Shown: in pieces, positions 1-8,862 of the stretch
Layout: each line of letters begins with the position of its first letter
Position numbering within the stretch: position 1 is the first letter of the stretch
Source: Stieleria sp039821235
Lineage (GTDB): Bacteria; Planctomycetota; Planctomycetia; Pirellulales; Pirellulaceae
Assembly: GCA_039821235.1 (NCBI GenBank)
Contig: JBCBOO010000003.1
Coordinates: 1-64,000 of the forward strand
DNA: 64,000 nucleotides
Direction: 5' to 3'
The notes under the pieces: model-generated
The model's input: only the letters and a program-made list of their open reading frames with translations
What the model was told of the DNA's origin: nothing
The model's database searches: none
Made by a program: the position numbers and the translations under genes

Positions 1-355
1 GGGCGTCCATCCGCAAACCAGCCCGCTGGCGCGTGCCCCGACACTCTGGCTTTCCGATGTTGGCGGCCGACTGACCGCATTGCCTGCCAAATTTAGATAG
101 TCGTTGGAACCAAAGTTCACTAACGAACAGCCGTCCGGGGCAATCAACCGCACTCCAGAGGGGCGAAGTGTCTGAAGCGTTCGAAGACGGCCTGCCGAGT
201 GGAGTTCATCGAGTTTCGATTGAAAGTCTTCCCAGGCCATTTCCGAAAGATCCCACTTCCCAAACGTGCTATCGGTCACCCCGAACTGACACCCCATGCG
301 TAGAATACGTCAGGTGGGGACTATCGTACGCGGATTGCCGAAGAGGGAATAGGAT
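1..355. other. Left-edge region without a confident gene
   Basis: No complete gene is visible here. One plus-strand frame is open from the left edge to a TAG at 98-100 and its translation ends with WLSDVGGRLTALPAKFR, so the 3' end of an upstream gene may lie here, but about 32 codons are too few to assign it. The rest is the leader of the decarboxylase gene, with a purine-rich AAGAGGGAATAGG tract just before its ATG at 356. A 92-codon frame starting at 168 overlaps the decarboxylase start and resembles no family I know, so it was not called. Confidence 0.3.
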
Positions 356-2074
356 ATGGAATCAACACAGCAGCTGTTCCGAGCACCATCGGAAACGAAC
401 GTCTCGCGGCGCAGCACAGCCAACCTATCCATCAGCCAGTATTTGATCCAACGACTGCAGGATTATGGCATCGGGCATATGTTTGGGATTCCCGGTGACT
501 ATGTCTTGTCGTTGTACAGTGAGTTGGAAAAGAGCCCGATTCAAATGATCGGCTGCACGCGCGAAGACTGTGCCGGTTTTGCGGCGGATGCCTACGCAAG
601 GCTCAAGGGCATGGGGGCGCTCTGCGTGACCTATTGCGTGGGCGGGTTGAGTGTTTGCAACTCGATCGCAGGCGCGTTCGCGGAGAAGTCGCCCGTCGTC
701 GTCGTGACGGGGTCTCCGGGTTTGGCGGAACGGTCGCGTGGTGCCCTACTTCATCACATGGTTCGAGACTTTCGGACGCAGTACGAGGTGTTCGAGAAAT
801 TTACGATCGCCGGTGCCGAGCTGAACGATCCGTTGACCGCCTTCGCTGAAATCGATCGAGTCTTGGATGCGTGCGACCATTTCAAGCGTCCGGTCTATCT
901 CGAGTTACCACGCGACATGGTCCACGTCGTTCCAGCGGTCGCGCACGGCTACCGCGGTTCGGCGCATCAGAGCAATCCGGAGTCCACGGCGGAAGCGATT
1001 GAAGAAACGCGGCAGCTGATCTTGAAGGCGAAGCGTCCGGTCATTCTCGCCGGTGTTGAAATGCACCGTTTTGGACTCCAGGATGATCTTCAGCGTCTTG
1101 CGGGCATTGCAAACATTCCCATCGCGACGACGATGTTGGGTAAGAGTGTGATCAGTGAACATCACCCCATGTTCCTAGGCCTTTACGAAGGTGCACTCGG
1201 CGATCAAGACGTCACCCGGTTCGTGGAAGAAAGCGATTTGGTGCTGTTGCTCGGGGCGTTCATGAGTGACATCAACCTCGGAATCTTCTCCGCCAATCTT
1301 GATCCCAAACGATGTATCTACGCGACCAGCGAAGAACTTCGGATTTCTCACCACCACTATCACGATGTTGGACTCAAGGAGTTCCTGCGAGGCTTGTGTG
1401 AGTCTGATTTACCCGCGTCCACGTTGAAGTTACCGGAGGAACTGCTTGCGAAGAAACAACCTCCGGTCGAAAGTCATCCGCCATCGGATAACGGCTTGAG
1501 CACGAGCTGGATGATGAGCCGGCTGGACAAGCGAATTGATGCGGACACGATTGTGATCGCCGATGTGGGCGACTCACTGTTCGCCGCGACGGAGCTGACC
1601 ATCCACGACCGAGGCGAATTCTTGAGCCCCGCGTACTACACGTCCATGGGATTCAGCTTGCCGGCTGCGTTGGGAGCGGCAGCGGCAAAGCCTGACCATC
1701 GCATCGTCGCGATTGTTGGTGATGGTGCATTCCAAATGACGGGACAGGAGTTGAGCACGTCGATTCGAGAAGGCCATAACCCGATCGTGATCGTGCTGGA
1801 CAATCATGGTTATGGGACCGAACGGTACCTTCACGCCGGCGAGTGGGAATACAACGAAATCTTGCCTTGGGACTATGGGAAACTAATGGAGGTCTACGGA
1901 AGAGGTGTCAGCTATCTCGTCGAGACGGAGACCGAGTTTGAAGAGGCGCTTCAAAAAGCCTGGGGCACGCCCGAAACGCCGACGTTGATCCATGCCAAAC
2001 TGCTCGAAGGCGATGGCAGCAACACGCTGAAAAATCTGGCGCAGCGGATGAGCAAGAACGTTGCGGCTCGGTAG
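356..2074 (+). CDS. Thiamine-diphosphate-dependent 2-oxoacid decarboxylase (pyruvate/indolepyruvate decarboxylase family)
   Basis: This 572-residue protein has the three-domain layout of ThDP enzymes. The N-terminal Pyr domain has the proton-relay glutamate at about residue 70 (TREDCAGFAADAYAR). The C-terminal PP domain carries the GDG...N cofactor motif, with GDGAFQ at about 455 and DNHGYG some 27 residues later. An adjacent His-His pair at about 133-134 (LLHHMVRDF) is typical of decarboxylases such as pyruvate and indolepyruvate decarboxylase and is not expected in acetolactate synthase. The likely reaction is non-oxidative decarboxylation of pyruvate or an aryl/branched 2-oxoacid to an aldehyde and CO2 in the cytoplasm. 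The substrate cannot be fixed from sequence. The hrpB gene begins directly at the stop codon, so the two may be co-transcribed, although no functional link is apparent. Confidence 0.86.
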   Translation: MESTQQLFRAPSETNVSRRSTANLSISQYLIQRLQDYGIGHMFGIPGDYVLSLYSELEKSPIQMIGCTREDCAGFAADAYARLKGMGALCVTYCVGGLSVCNSIAGAFAEKSPVVVVTGSPGLAERSRGALLHHMVRDFRTQYEVFEKFTIAGAELNDPLTAFAEIDRVLDACDHFKRPVYLELPRDMVHVVPAVAHGYRGSAHQSNPESTAEAIEETRQLILKAKRPVILAGVEMHRFGLQDDLQRLAGIANIPIATTMLGKSVISEHHPMFLGLYEGALGDQDVTRFVEESDLVLLLGAFMSDINLGIFSANLDPKRCIYATSEELRISHHHYHDVGLKEFLRGLCESDLPASTLKLPEELLAKKQPPVESHPPSDNGLSTSWMMSRLDKRIDADTIVIADVGDSLFAATELTIHDRGEFLSPAYYTSMGFSLPAALGAAAAKPDHRIVAIVGDGAFQMTGQELSTSIREGHNPIVIVLDNHGYGTERYLHAGEWEYNEILPWDYGKLMEVYGRGVSYLVETETEFEEALQKAWGTPETPTLIHAKLLEGDGSNTLKNLAQRMSKNVAAR

Positions 2075-2077
2075 TTG

Positions 2078-4600
2078 ATGGTGACACGTCTTCCGATCGA
2101 CGAATGCGTCTCGCAGGTGGTGGACGGCTTGCTGCAAGAGCAAGCGGTGATCCTGCAGGCGCCTCCGGGTGCGGGCAAAACAACGGGGATTCCAAGCCAA
2201 CTTGTAAAGGCACGGATCACCACCGGAGAGATTCTGCTGATCGAACCAAGGCGAGTGGCCGCGCGAGCAGCCGCGCGTCGATTGAGCCAGCTCGCCGGAA
2301 CCCGCTTGGGTTCCACGTATGGCTATCACGTCCGATTCGATCGAAAGACCTGTGCATCGACGCGTGTGATCGCGATGACACCCGGAATGTTCCTGCGGAG
2401 ATTGGATTCGGACGCCTTCCTGGAGTCCGTCGGGTGCGTGGTGCTGGATGAATTTCATGAACGATCACTGGAAGTCGATTTGGCCCTCGGCATGCTGCAT
2501 CGACTTCGTTCGACGGTGCGTCCCGAGCTCAAGCTGATTGTGATGAGTGCAACGCTCGAAACAAAGTCGCTCTCCGAAATGCTCACCGATTCGATCACGA
2601 TCACTAGCGAAGGGCGTTCGTTTCCCGTTGAGATCGATTGGAGTCGCACCCAAAAGGGAATTGCACGGCGCACGTCCGAGATCGCGCAGCTTATGTCGGA
2701 GAAAATCCTGCACGTTGCAAACGAAACGCGCGGCAATTTGCTCGCCTTTCTTCCTGGCGTCGGTGAAATCAAGGCAACTGCGGATTTGCTGAGTGGCCCA
2801 TTTCAACGGACGGACATGGTGATCCACCAGCTCTACGGAGACCTCGCACCAGAGAAGCAGGATCGGGTGATTGCACCATCGGAGCGCCGGAAAATTGTCC
2901 TCGCAACCAATGTTGCGGAGACATCGATCACGATCGATGGGGTTACCGCCGTGGTTGATTCGGGTCTCGCAAGAACGATGCAATACGATCCGTCGGTCGG
3001 TGTCCCGAAGTTGGAACTCGGTCTAATTTCGCAGGCATCCGCCGCACAACGTGCCGGCCGCGCCGGACGCACCCAACCGGGGAAGTGCTATCGACTTTGG
3101 AATGAATCCCAGCATCGAAGTCGCCCCGATCACACGCCTCCCGAGATCGTCAGGACAGATCTCTCGGGCGCGTTGCTTTCGCTTGCCATTTGGGGTGAAA
3201 GGGATGTGTTGGCGTTTCCCTGGGTTACCGCGCCCGCGCAAGAGTCGGTTTCGGCTGCAACGTCTCTTCTGCAGACTCTGGGTGCAATCGATGTGGAGGG
3301 TGTGCCCACCGAGACGGGCCGTCGTATGAGTCAATTGCCGCTGCACCCTCGCCTCGCACGAATGGTGGTCGAAGCGGAGAAACTGGGTTGCTTACCGGCA
3401 ACGTGTTTGGTGGCGGCCATGCTGAGTGAACGCAATGCACTTTCGCGGGACGCCGCCGTCGAACTCATCGATCGCATGGGGCAACTCAAGACGGCGAACG
3501 AGTCCCTGCCTGGAATCAAGCAAGTGCGACGAGTCGCGGAGCAACTTCTACGAACACTGGGTGAAGATTCGGTCGGGCTGGATGGACCGATCGACACGCG
3601 ATCGCTTGAGCGAAGTGTTCTTGCCGCGTATCGAGATCGAATCGTCCAGCGACGTAGCAACGACCCGTCTCGCGGTCGAATGGTCGGTGGAAAAGGCATT
3701 CGACTGAAGCAGCCACTGGCGTCAGATTCCAGCGGCTACTTCATTGCCGTCGATTTGGATGGACGCGGCAGCGAAGCCCAAGCCCGCTTAATCGTATCGC
3801 TTGAAGGGGATCGCTGGCTGGAGCACGTGCGGCTCTCTCGCCGGCGCCGAGTGGACTTTGACAAAACCCGAGCGGCTTTGGTGGCTCGTGAGCAACAATG
3901 CATCGAAGACTTGATTGTCAAAGATACGCCCGCCGAGTTGATTCCCGATGAGCATACGGCGGAAGTGCTTTACGCGCAGGCACACGATCGGCTGGAACAC
4001 GTCTTGCCCGCTGATGATCAAACACTACAGAGTCTGATCGCGAGGTGGCGTTACCGCGATGAGATCGACACGGGTTTCGGCGGCCCCAAACGTGACGCAA
4101 AAGAACAACCTGCACCGCCCTCGGTTGATACCGCTCTTCAGGAAACGCTTCGTGAGCTGTGCGTTGACCGCATCTCGTTCGCCGAACTCCGCCAAGCACC
4201 TTGGATCGACTATCTGCGGGCTCAATTCGGTTACAACGAGCTCACACAATTCGATCAGGAGTTCCCCGAAAAACTTCGGGTACCAAGTGGCAACGAGATA
4301 CGGCTGCGCTATCGACCGGGAAAACCGCCGCTGTTGGCCGTTCGCATCCAAGAGCTTTTCGGTTGGAGTGAGACACCGCGTATTGCCGGAGGGCGAATCA
4401 AGTTGCAACTCGAGTTGCTCGGGCCCAATCGCCGCCCTCAACAAATCACGGATGACTTGGCGAGTTTTTGGGAGTCGGCGTACGTTGAGATTCGAAAAGA
4501 ACTGCGTCGCCGATATTCGAAACATCACTGGCCGGAGAACCCGGTCACCGCTACCGCGACTCGCAACGGCATTCAACCAAATCGCATTGCCAAACGTTGA
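2078..4600 (+). CDS. hrpB: ATP-dependent helicase HrpB (DEAH-box, superfamily 2)
   Basis: This 840-residue protein has the usual HrpB length. Visible motifs in order are Walker A GAGKTT (from about residue 31), the DEFHERS box (about 124-130), SATLE, the motif V/VI region with TNVAETSITIDGV and QRAGRAGRTQPGKCYRLW, a winged-helix/ratchet region, and an HrpB-type C-terminal domain ending in a basic tail. It should be a cytoplasmic nucleic-acid-dependent ATPase. The in vivo substrate of HrpB is poorly defined in any bacterium. ATG at 2078 follows the upstream TAG (2072-2074) by three bases. A TTG at 2075 is an in-frame alternative that abuts the stop, so translational coupling with the decarboxylase gene is possible. 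Confidence 0.92.
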   Translation: MVTRLPIDECVSQVVDGLLQEQAVILQAPPGAGKTTGIPSQLVKARITTGEILLIEPRRVAARAAARRLSQLAGTRLGSTYGYHVRFDRKTCASTRVIAMTPGMFLRRLDSDAFLESVGCVVLDEFHERSLEVDLALGMLHRLRSTVRPELKLIVMSATLETKSLSEMLTDSITITSEGRSFPVEIDWSRTQKGIARRTSEIAQLMSEKILHVANETRGNLLAFLPGVGEIKATADLLSGPFQRTDMVIHQLYGDLAPEKQDRVIAPSERRKIVLATNVAETSITIDGVTAVVDSGLARTMQYDPSVGVPKLELGLISQASAAQRAGRAGRTQPGKCYRLWNESQHRSRPDHTPPEIVRTDLSGALLSLAIWGERDVLAFPWVTAPAQESVSAATSLLQTLGAIDVEGVPTETGRRMSQLPLHPRLARMVVEAEKLGCLPATCLVAAMLSERNALSRDAAVELIDRMGQLKTANESLPGIKQVRRVAEQLLRTLGEDSVGLDGPIDTRSLERSVLAAYRDRIVQRRSNDPSRGRMVGGKGIRLKQPLASDSSGYFIAVDLDGRGSEAQARLIVSLEGDRWLEHVRLSRRRRVDFDKTRAALVAREQQCIEDLIVKDTPAELIPDEHTAEVLYAQAHDRLEHVLPADDQTLQSLIARWRYRDEIDTGFGGPKRDAKEQPAPPSVDTALQETLRELCVDRISFAELRQAPWIDYLRAQFGYNELTQFDQEFPEKLRVPSGNEIRLRYRPGKPPLLAVRIQELFGWSETPRIAGGRIKLQLELLGPNRRPQQITDDLASFWESAYVEIRKELRRRYSKHHWPENPVTATATRNGIQPNRIAKR

Positions 4601-4628
4601 GCAGGTGAGCAAAGCTCTTGCCGAGTCG

Positions 4629-5120
4629 CTAAGTTGCACTCGCGGTCAAAAGAACAACCGTCCGTGCGGCGATGGCTTGTGAAGTGCCGATCTCTCCGAC
4701 GCCTTCGCCTGTCTTCGCTTTGACGCTCACACGAGTGATGTCAACACAGAGCAGTTCTGCGATTTGTTTCCGCATTCGGTCGATGTGGGGGGCCATCTTG
4801 GGATGCTCGGCCAAGATCACGCAATCCAGGTTGACCACGCGAAACCCAGCCGCATGAACTCGTTTGACGGCTTCGTTCACAAAGTCGGCACTATCTCGCG
4901 ACCGATTCTCCGCCGCAGTGTTCGGAAACAAACGCCCGATGTCGCCGTCACAAATCGCTCCCAGCAGCGCATCGGTGATGGCGTGAAGGACGACATCGGC
5001 ATCACTATGCCCGATGGCATAAAAGTCAGACGGGACATCGATTCCACCGATTCGGAGCGGACCACCGGATCCCAATCGATGGGAATCGTAACCAAGTCCA
5101 ATTCGCAGAGGATCATCCAT
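4629..5120 (-). CDS. ispF: 2-C-methyl-D-erythritol 2,4-cyclodiphosphate synthase
   Basis: IspF converts CDP-methylerythritol 2-phosphate to the cyclic diphosphate, releasing CMP, in the methylerythritol phosphate isoprenoid pathway. The 163 residues match the normal length. The metal-binding D-x-H is present near the N-terminus (LGYDSHRLGSGG), followed by the HSDADVVLHAITDALLGA segment and the DIGRLFP motif that precede the second metal histidine region. The C-terminal TGEGVGEIG segment is also typical. Its start lies 14 bases downstream of the gyrB stop on the same strand, so it is probably the second gene of a gyrB-ispF transcript. Confidence 0.95.
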   Translation of the reverse strand: MDDPLRIGLGYDSHRLGSGGPLRIGGIDVPSDFYAIGHSDADVVLHAITDALLGAICDGDIGRLFPNTAAENRSRDSADFVNEAVKRVHAAGFRVVNLDCVILAEHPKMAPHIDRMRKQIAELLCVDITRVSVKAKTGEGVGEIGTSQAIAARTVVLLTASAT

Positions 5121-5134
5121 GGGTTTGGTTGCGG

Positions 5135-7741
5135 TTAAACATCCAGGTTGCGAACGTCAAGCGCGTGCTTTTCGATGAACTCTCGTCGCGGCTCGACTTT
5201 GTCGCCCATCAGCAGACGGAACATTTCATCGGCGGCACCGGCGTCCTTCATGTTGACCTTGATCAGGGTTCGGTTCGCCGGATCAAGGGTCGTTTCACGA
5301 AGCTCTTCGGCGTTCATTTCGCCCAGCCCTTTAAAGCGGGTGAGCTGCAGACCTTTTTCGCCCGCGGAACGAACTTCTGCGAGAAGCTCACGCAGATCGG
5401 TCAACGGTCGGCGAATGTCTTCGCCGCGAATCAGCTCAAACCGTGGCGTCGTCATGCCGGTTCGATCGGCGGGGATGAGGTCATCCACGGAAAAACCAAG
5501 TTCGGCGAGTTCCTTCAGTCCGCTGTTGATGGTTCGAACCTCGTGAACTTCCGCCAAGTGGGCGACCAGTCGCTCATCAATCTCGGGCTCGGTCGCTTGT
5601 TCCTCCGCCGAGGCGTCTTGCGGAGCATCGGGATCGGCGGCTTCAGCTTCGGGTGGTTGACCGGCTTCTTCATCGAGCACCAGGTTGTGATCGTTGAGGA
5701 AGGTCTCGACGTCTTCCGTACTGAAGAACCAATTTTCCTCGTTCCCGTGAGTCAACAACCACGTCGGTAGTTTGTTGCTGACCGGGTCGAGTCGTGCGGC
5801 GTGGATGCGTAGTCCGACTCCCCGGCGTTCGAGAGCCACGACGGCGTCTTCCATCGCCGCCAGGGACTCACAGAGTTTTCGCATGGAGTCGCCCTCGACC
5901 TTACGTCCGTCTTCGGCTTCAAAGACGGTGTCATTGAGTCCTCGTTCGAGCAGTTGGCCCTTCATTTCTTCGTCGGTTTGGACGTAGTACTTCGTTCGTC
6001 CATGGGAAACACGGAAGAGCGGCGGTTGTGCAACGTAGACATGTCCATCTGCGACAAGCTGGTACATTTGCCGATAGAAGAAGCACAACAACAGCGTCCG
6101 AATGTGGCTCCCGTCAACGTCGGCGTCGGTCATGATGACGACTTTGTTGTAGCGACGCTTGGAGATGTCTTGATCGGCTCCGATTCCAGTGCCGATCGCC
6201 TGGATCATCGAGCGGACTTCTTCATTCGCCAAGACTTTATCATCGCGGCTTTTGTAGGCGTTGATAATTTTTCCACGCAGCGGAAGGATTGCTTGGTAGT
6301 CTCGCATGCGGCCTCCTTCGGCGGATCCACCCGCCGAATCACCTTCCACCAAGTAGAGCTCGCAGCGTTTCATTTCCTTGCTGATGCAGTCGCGCAGTTT
6401 TCCGGGCAGGCCACCTCCGCCGAGCGCGTCTTTTCGTTTTCGGAGCAGGTCCTTGGCTTTTCGAGCCGCCTCGCGTGCTTCGGATGCGAGCAGGCCTTTG
6501 CGGACAATCGCTTTGGCCGTTCGCGGGTTCTCTTCGAGATACTTGGCCAGTTGCTCGCTGACACCGCCGGAAATGATGCCGTCCACCTCGCTGTTGCCGA
6601 GCTTGGTTTTCGTTTGGCCTTCGAACTGTGGATGGGGAACACGAACACTGATCACCGCCGTGATGCCTTCGCGAATATCGTCACCGCCAAGTGCTTCTTT
6701 CTTCAACAAGCCCTCTTTCTTGCCGTACGCGTTTAACGTTCGCGTCAGCGCCGATCGGAACCCGGAGACGTGCGTTCCGCCTTCGATCGTGTGAATGTTA
6801 TTGACATACGATTGAACGTTCTCGGTGTACTCGGTGCTGTATTGGAGTGCGATTTCGAATTGGCAGCCTTCTCTTTCGCCGACGATCGAAATCACATCGC
6901 TGTGAAGTGGGTCGCTGGCGCGGTTGAGGTGCTCGACGAATTCGGTGATTCCACGTTCGTACTTGAAGTCACCGCCTTCGCCGTTGCGTTCATCCAGGAA
7001 CGTGATTCGCACGCCGCTGTTCAGGAACGCAAGTTCCTGCAGACGCTTGTTCAGCGTATCGAAGCTGTACTTCGTGACGGAGAAAATTTGCGAGTCGGCT
7101 TTGAAGGTCGTTTTGGTCCCTGATTTGTTCGTGGAACGTCCTTTTTTGACCGGGCCGGTTGCGACGCCACGCTCATATCCCTGGCTCCAAGTGAATCCGT
7201 CGCGACTGGCTTCGCATTCAGCCCACTGGCTCAAAAAGTTGACGACCGTGACACCGACGCCATGGAGACCGCCCGAGGTTTGGTACGCACCCTTCTCGAA
7301 CTTGCCACCGAATTTGAGGACGGTCATCACGCCCTCCATGGTGCTGACTTCGCGGTCCAGCTCCAGCGAGAGTTCTTTGTGCGGCGTCACGGGGATTCCG
7401 CGGCCATCGTCTTCCACCGTGACGCTGCCATCGGTGTGAACGACGACGGAGACTTTGGACGCAAATCCGGCCATGGCTTCATCGATCGAGTTATCGACGA
7501 CTTCGTAGACCAGGTGATGGAGCCCACGCGTCGCCGTGTCACCGATGTACATTCCGGGGCGCTTGCGAACGTGGTCCAGGTCGGACAGGTGTTTGAGATC
7601 TTCGTCCGTGTACTGTTCGTTCGCCGAGGGGACGGAGGAAACCGGTGCGTCTGCGGGCTGCGATGTTTCGACGGGCTGCGATGTTTCGACCGGCAGGGGG
7701 GCGTCTTGATCGGGGGAATCCGAGGAGGGGACGTCGCTCAT
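5135..7741 (-). CDS. gyrB: DNA gyrase subunit B
   Basis: GyrB supplies the ATPase and part of the cleavage core of the A2B2 gyrase that introduces negative supercoils. Recognisable parts are the GHKL ATPase (YEVVDNSIDEAMAG, DDGRGIPV, GLHGVGVTVVN), the transducer domain, the Toprim domain (ELYLVEGDSAGGSA and DADVDGSHIRTL), and the C-terminal GyrB tail (TRFKGLGEMNAEEL). I chose ATG at 7741 (868 aa) because the reading frame can be opened only to 7813 by adding 24 residues unlike GyrB. The N-terminal 45 residues are low-complexity, with a duplicated PVETSQ unit. An acidic insert between Toprim and the C-terminal region (DPDAPQDASAEEQATEPEID) is also present. gyrA is not in the window. Confidence 0.97.
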   Translation of the reverse strand: MSDVPSSDSPDQDAPLPVETSQPVETSQPADAPVSSVPSANEQYTDEDLKHLSDLDHVRKRPGMYIGDTATRGLHHLVYEVVDNSIDEAMAGFASKVSVVVHTDGSVTVEDDGRGIPVTPHKELSLELDREVSTMEGVMTVLKFGGKFEKGAYQTSGGLHGVGVTVVNFLSQWAECEASRDGFTWSQGYERGVATGPVKKGRSTNKSGTKTTFKADSQIFSVTKYSFDTLNKRLQELAFLNSGVRITFLDERNGEGGDFKYERGITEFVEHLNRASDPLHSDVISIVGEREGCQFEIALQYSTEYTENVQSYVNNIHTIEGGTHVSGFRSALTRTLNAYGKKEGLLKKEALGGDDIREGITAVISVRVPHPQFEGQTKTKLGNSEVDGIISGGVSEQLAKYLEENPRTAKAIVRKGLLASEAREAARKAKDLLRKRKDALGGGGLPGKLRDCISKEMKRCELYLVEGDSAGGSAEGGRMRDYQAILPLRGKIINAYKSRDDKVLANEEVRSMIQAIGTGIGADQDISKRRYNKVVIMTDADVDGSHIRTLLLCFFYRQMYQLVADGHVYVAQPPLFRVSHGRTKYYVQTDEEMKGQLLERGLNDTVFEAEDGRKVEGDSMRKLCESLAAMEDAVVALERRGVGLRIHAARLDPVSNKLPTWLLTHGNEENWFFSTEDVETFLNDHNLVLDEEAGQPPEAEAADPDAPQDASAEEQATEPEIDERLVAHLAEVHEVRTINSGLKELAELGFSVDDLIPADRTGMTTPRFELIRGEDIRRPLTDLRELLAEVRSAGEKGLQLTRFKGLGEMNAEELRETTLDPANRTLIKVNMKDAGAADEMFRLLMGDKVEPRREFIEKHALDVRNLDV
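7655..7690. repeat. Two 18-bp tandem repeats inside gyrB
   Basis: Two consecutive copies of an 18-bp unit (7655-7672 and 7673-7690) encode the doubled PVETSQ segment in the disordered N-terminal extension of GyrB. They are in frame, so copy-number change would not disrupt the gene. Confidence 0.8.
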
Positions 7742-8129
7742 TGAGACCTGACAAAGAGGCGGAAAGAGGGTTGCCGGCGCGATGTGAAAAGGGGCTCGCT
7801 CAGCCCGTCGCATCCTGCGTGGCGTGAACCCGGAAGTCTAGCATTTTTCGCCCCCATTCGCGAGACGTACAAGGATTCGCAAATCGCATCCAAGAGCCGA
7901 TGAAAACACCGCAAATCCCCGAGTTTCTCGGGCCATCCAGGTTTTTCGTGGGTGCGATCCTTCGAGGTCGCCAAACCGCCGCTCGGGCTCGGCAAAGTGG
8001 ACTCGGGAGCAACGTTGTCAAAACGATTAATTGTTGCCTTCGTCGGAGAGGTTGAAGAGAGCGGATCGCTTTTCGCCGGCCGCCTACATCACGAAAAACC
8101 CGGATTGTCCGGTTTTTCTCCCCCGAGGC
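7742..8129. other. Intergenic region upstream of gyrB and downstream of tdk
   Basis: No coding sequence is apparent. The part next to gyrB should hold its promoter and leader, though I could not identify a clear -35/-10 pair. A short hairpin CCCGAG-TTT-CTCGGG lies at 7918-7932. The tdk-proximal end contains the terminator-like hairpin listed separately. Confidence 0.5.
8094..8117 (-). terminator. Probable rho-independent terminator of tdk
   Basis: The stem CCGGA/TCCGG (8100-8104 with 8108-8112) has a TTG loop and is flanked by A5 on the left and T5 on the right, with one bulged C. Read on the minus strand it sits 12-36 bases past the tdk stop and ends in a U-run, as expected of an intrinsic terminator. 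Confidence 0.6.
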
Positions 8130-8753
8130 TCATTCGGGCTCCAGTCCCTCCAGCAGTGGCAATTCGTTGGACGCACGTTCGGTCATTCCTTGCTTGAAAT
8201 GCCGGCGACAAACGGGGACGTAGCGTTCGTTGCCACCGATTTGAATTTGACGTCCGTCTTTGACGGGGCGGCCTTCGGAGTCGATTCGCAGCACCATGGT
8301 GGCCTTGCGACCGCAGTGGCAGATGGTCTTGATTTCGGCAAGCGTGTCCGCCCATGCCAAAAGTGCTTCGCTACCAGCGAACAAGTTGCCTTGAAAGTCC
8401 GTCCTCAAGCCATATGCCATGACGGGGATTTCGAGACGGTCGCAGACATCGCTCAGTTGTCGGACTTGAGACCGCGTGAGGAACTGCGACTCGTCGACCA
8501 AAACACAGTCCAAAGGCTCTGTTTCGTGGCAGGATTCGACCAACGAAAACAACTGGTCGGCGGTGGTGAAGGTCGTTGCTTCGGCCTCCAGGCCGATCCG
8601 GCTGGTGACTTTCCCCTGCCCGTCACGGGTGTCGATTTCCGGAAGCAGAATCAACGTCCTCATCCCGCGTTCGCGGTAGTTGTAGCTGTTCTGCAGCAGA
8701 ATCGTTGACTTCCCCGCATTCATCGTCGAGTAGTAGAAATAGAGTTTTGCCAC
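8130..8753 (-). CDS. tdk: Thymidine kinase (type II)
   Basis: The enzyme phosphorylates thymidine to dTMP in the salvage pathway. A P-loop (STMNAGKST) lies near the N-terminus, followed by a Walker B-like VLVDESQFL and zinc-site cysteines in CHCGRKA and VCRRHF, all diagnostic of the type II (TK1-like) family. GTG at 8753 is chosen because the protein then starts VAKLYFYYSTMNAGKS, as family members do, giving 207 residues. The frame extends upstream to 8864, but those 37 residues are unlike the family and would overlap the leuS start. The gene is divergent from leuS with a 109-base shared upstream region. Confidence 0.93.
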   Translation of the reverse strand: MAKLYFYYSTMNAGKSTILLQNSYNYRERGMRTLILLPEIDTRDGQGKVTSRIGLEAEATTFTTADQLFSLVESCHETEPLDCVLVDESQFLTRSQVRQLSDVCDRLEIPVMAYGLRTDFQGNLFAGSEALLAWADTLAEIKTICHCGRKATMVLRIDSEGRPVKDGRQIQIGGNERYVPVCRRHFKQGMTERASNELPLLEGLEPE

Positions 8754-8862
8754 GACCGTACCTATCTGGCTGACTTCGCGACCGCTTACGCCCTTTCGTT
8801 CAATCCGTAGAATTCGAGCGCCCGATCGCTGATTCGCTTCCGTATTTTCGCAGCCATCCACC

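Noticed and set aside
168..446. 92-codon frame at the left edge
   Set aside because: It overlaps the decarboxylase start, has no recognisable protein features and no ribosome binding site.
5954..6736. 260-codon plus-strand frame inside gyrB
   Set aside because: It is antisense to well-conserved GyrB sequence and matches no family.
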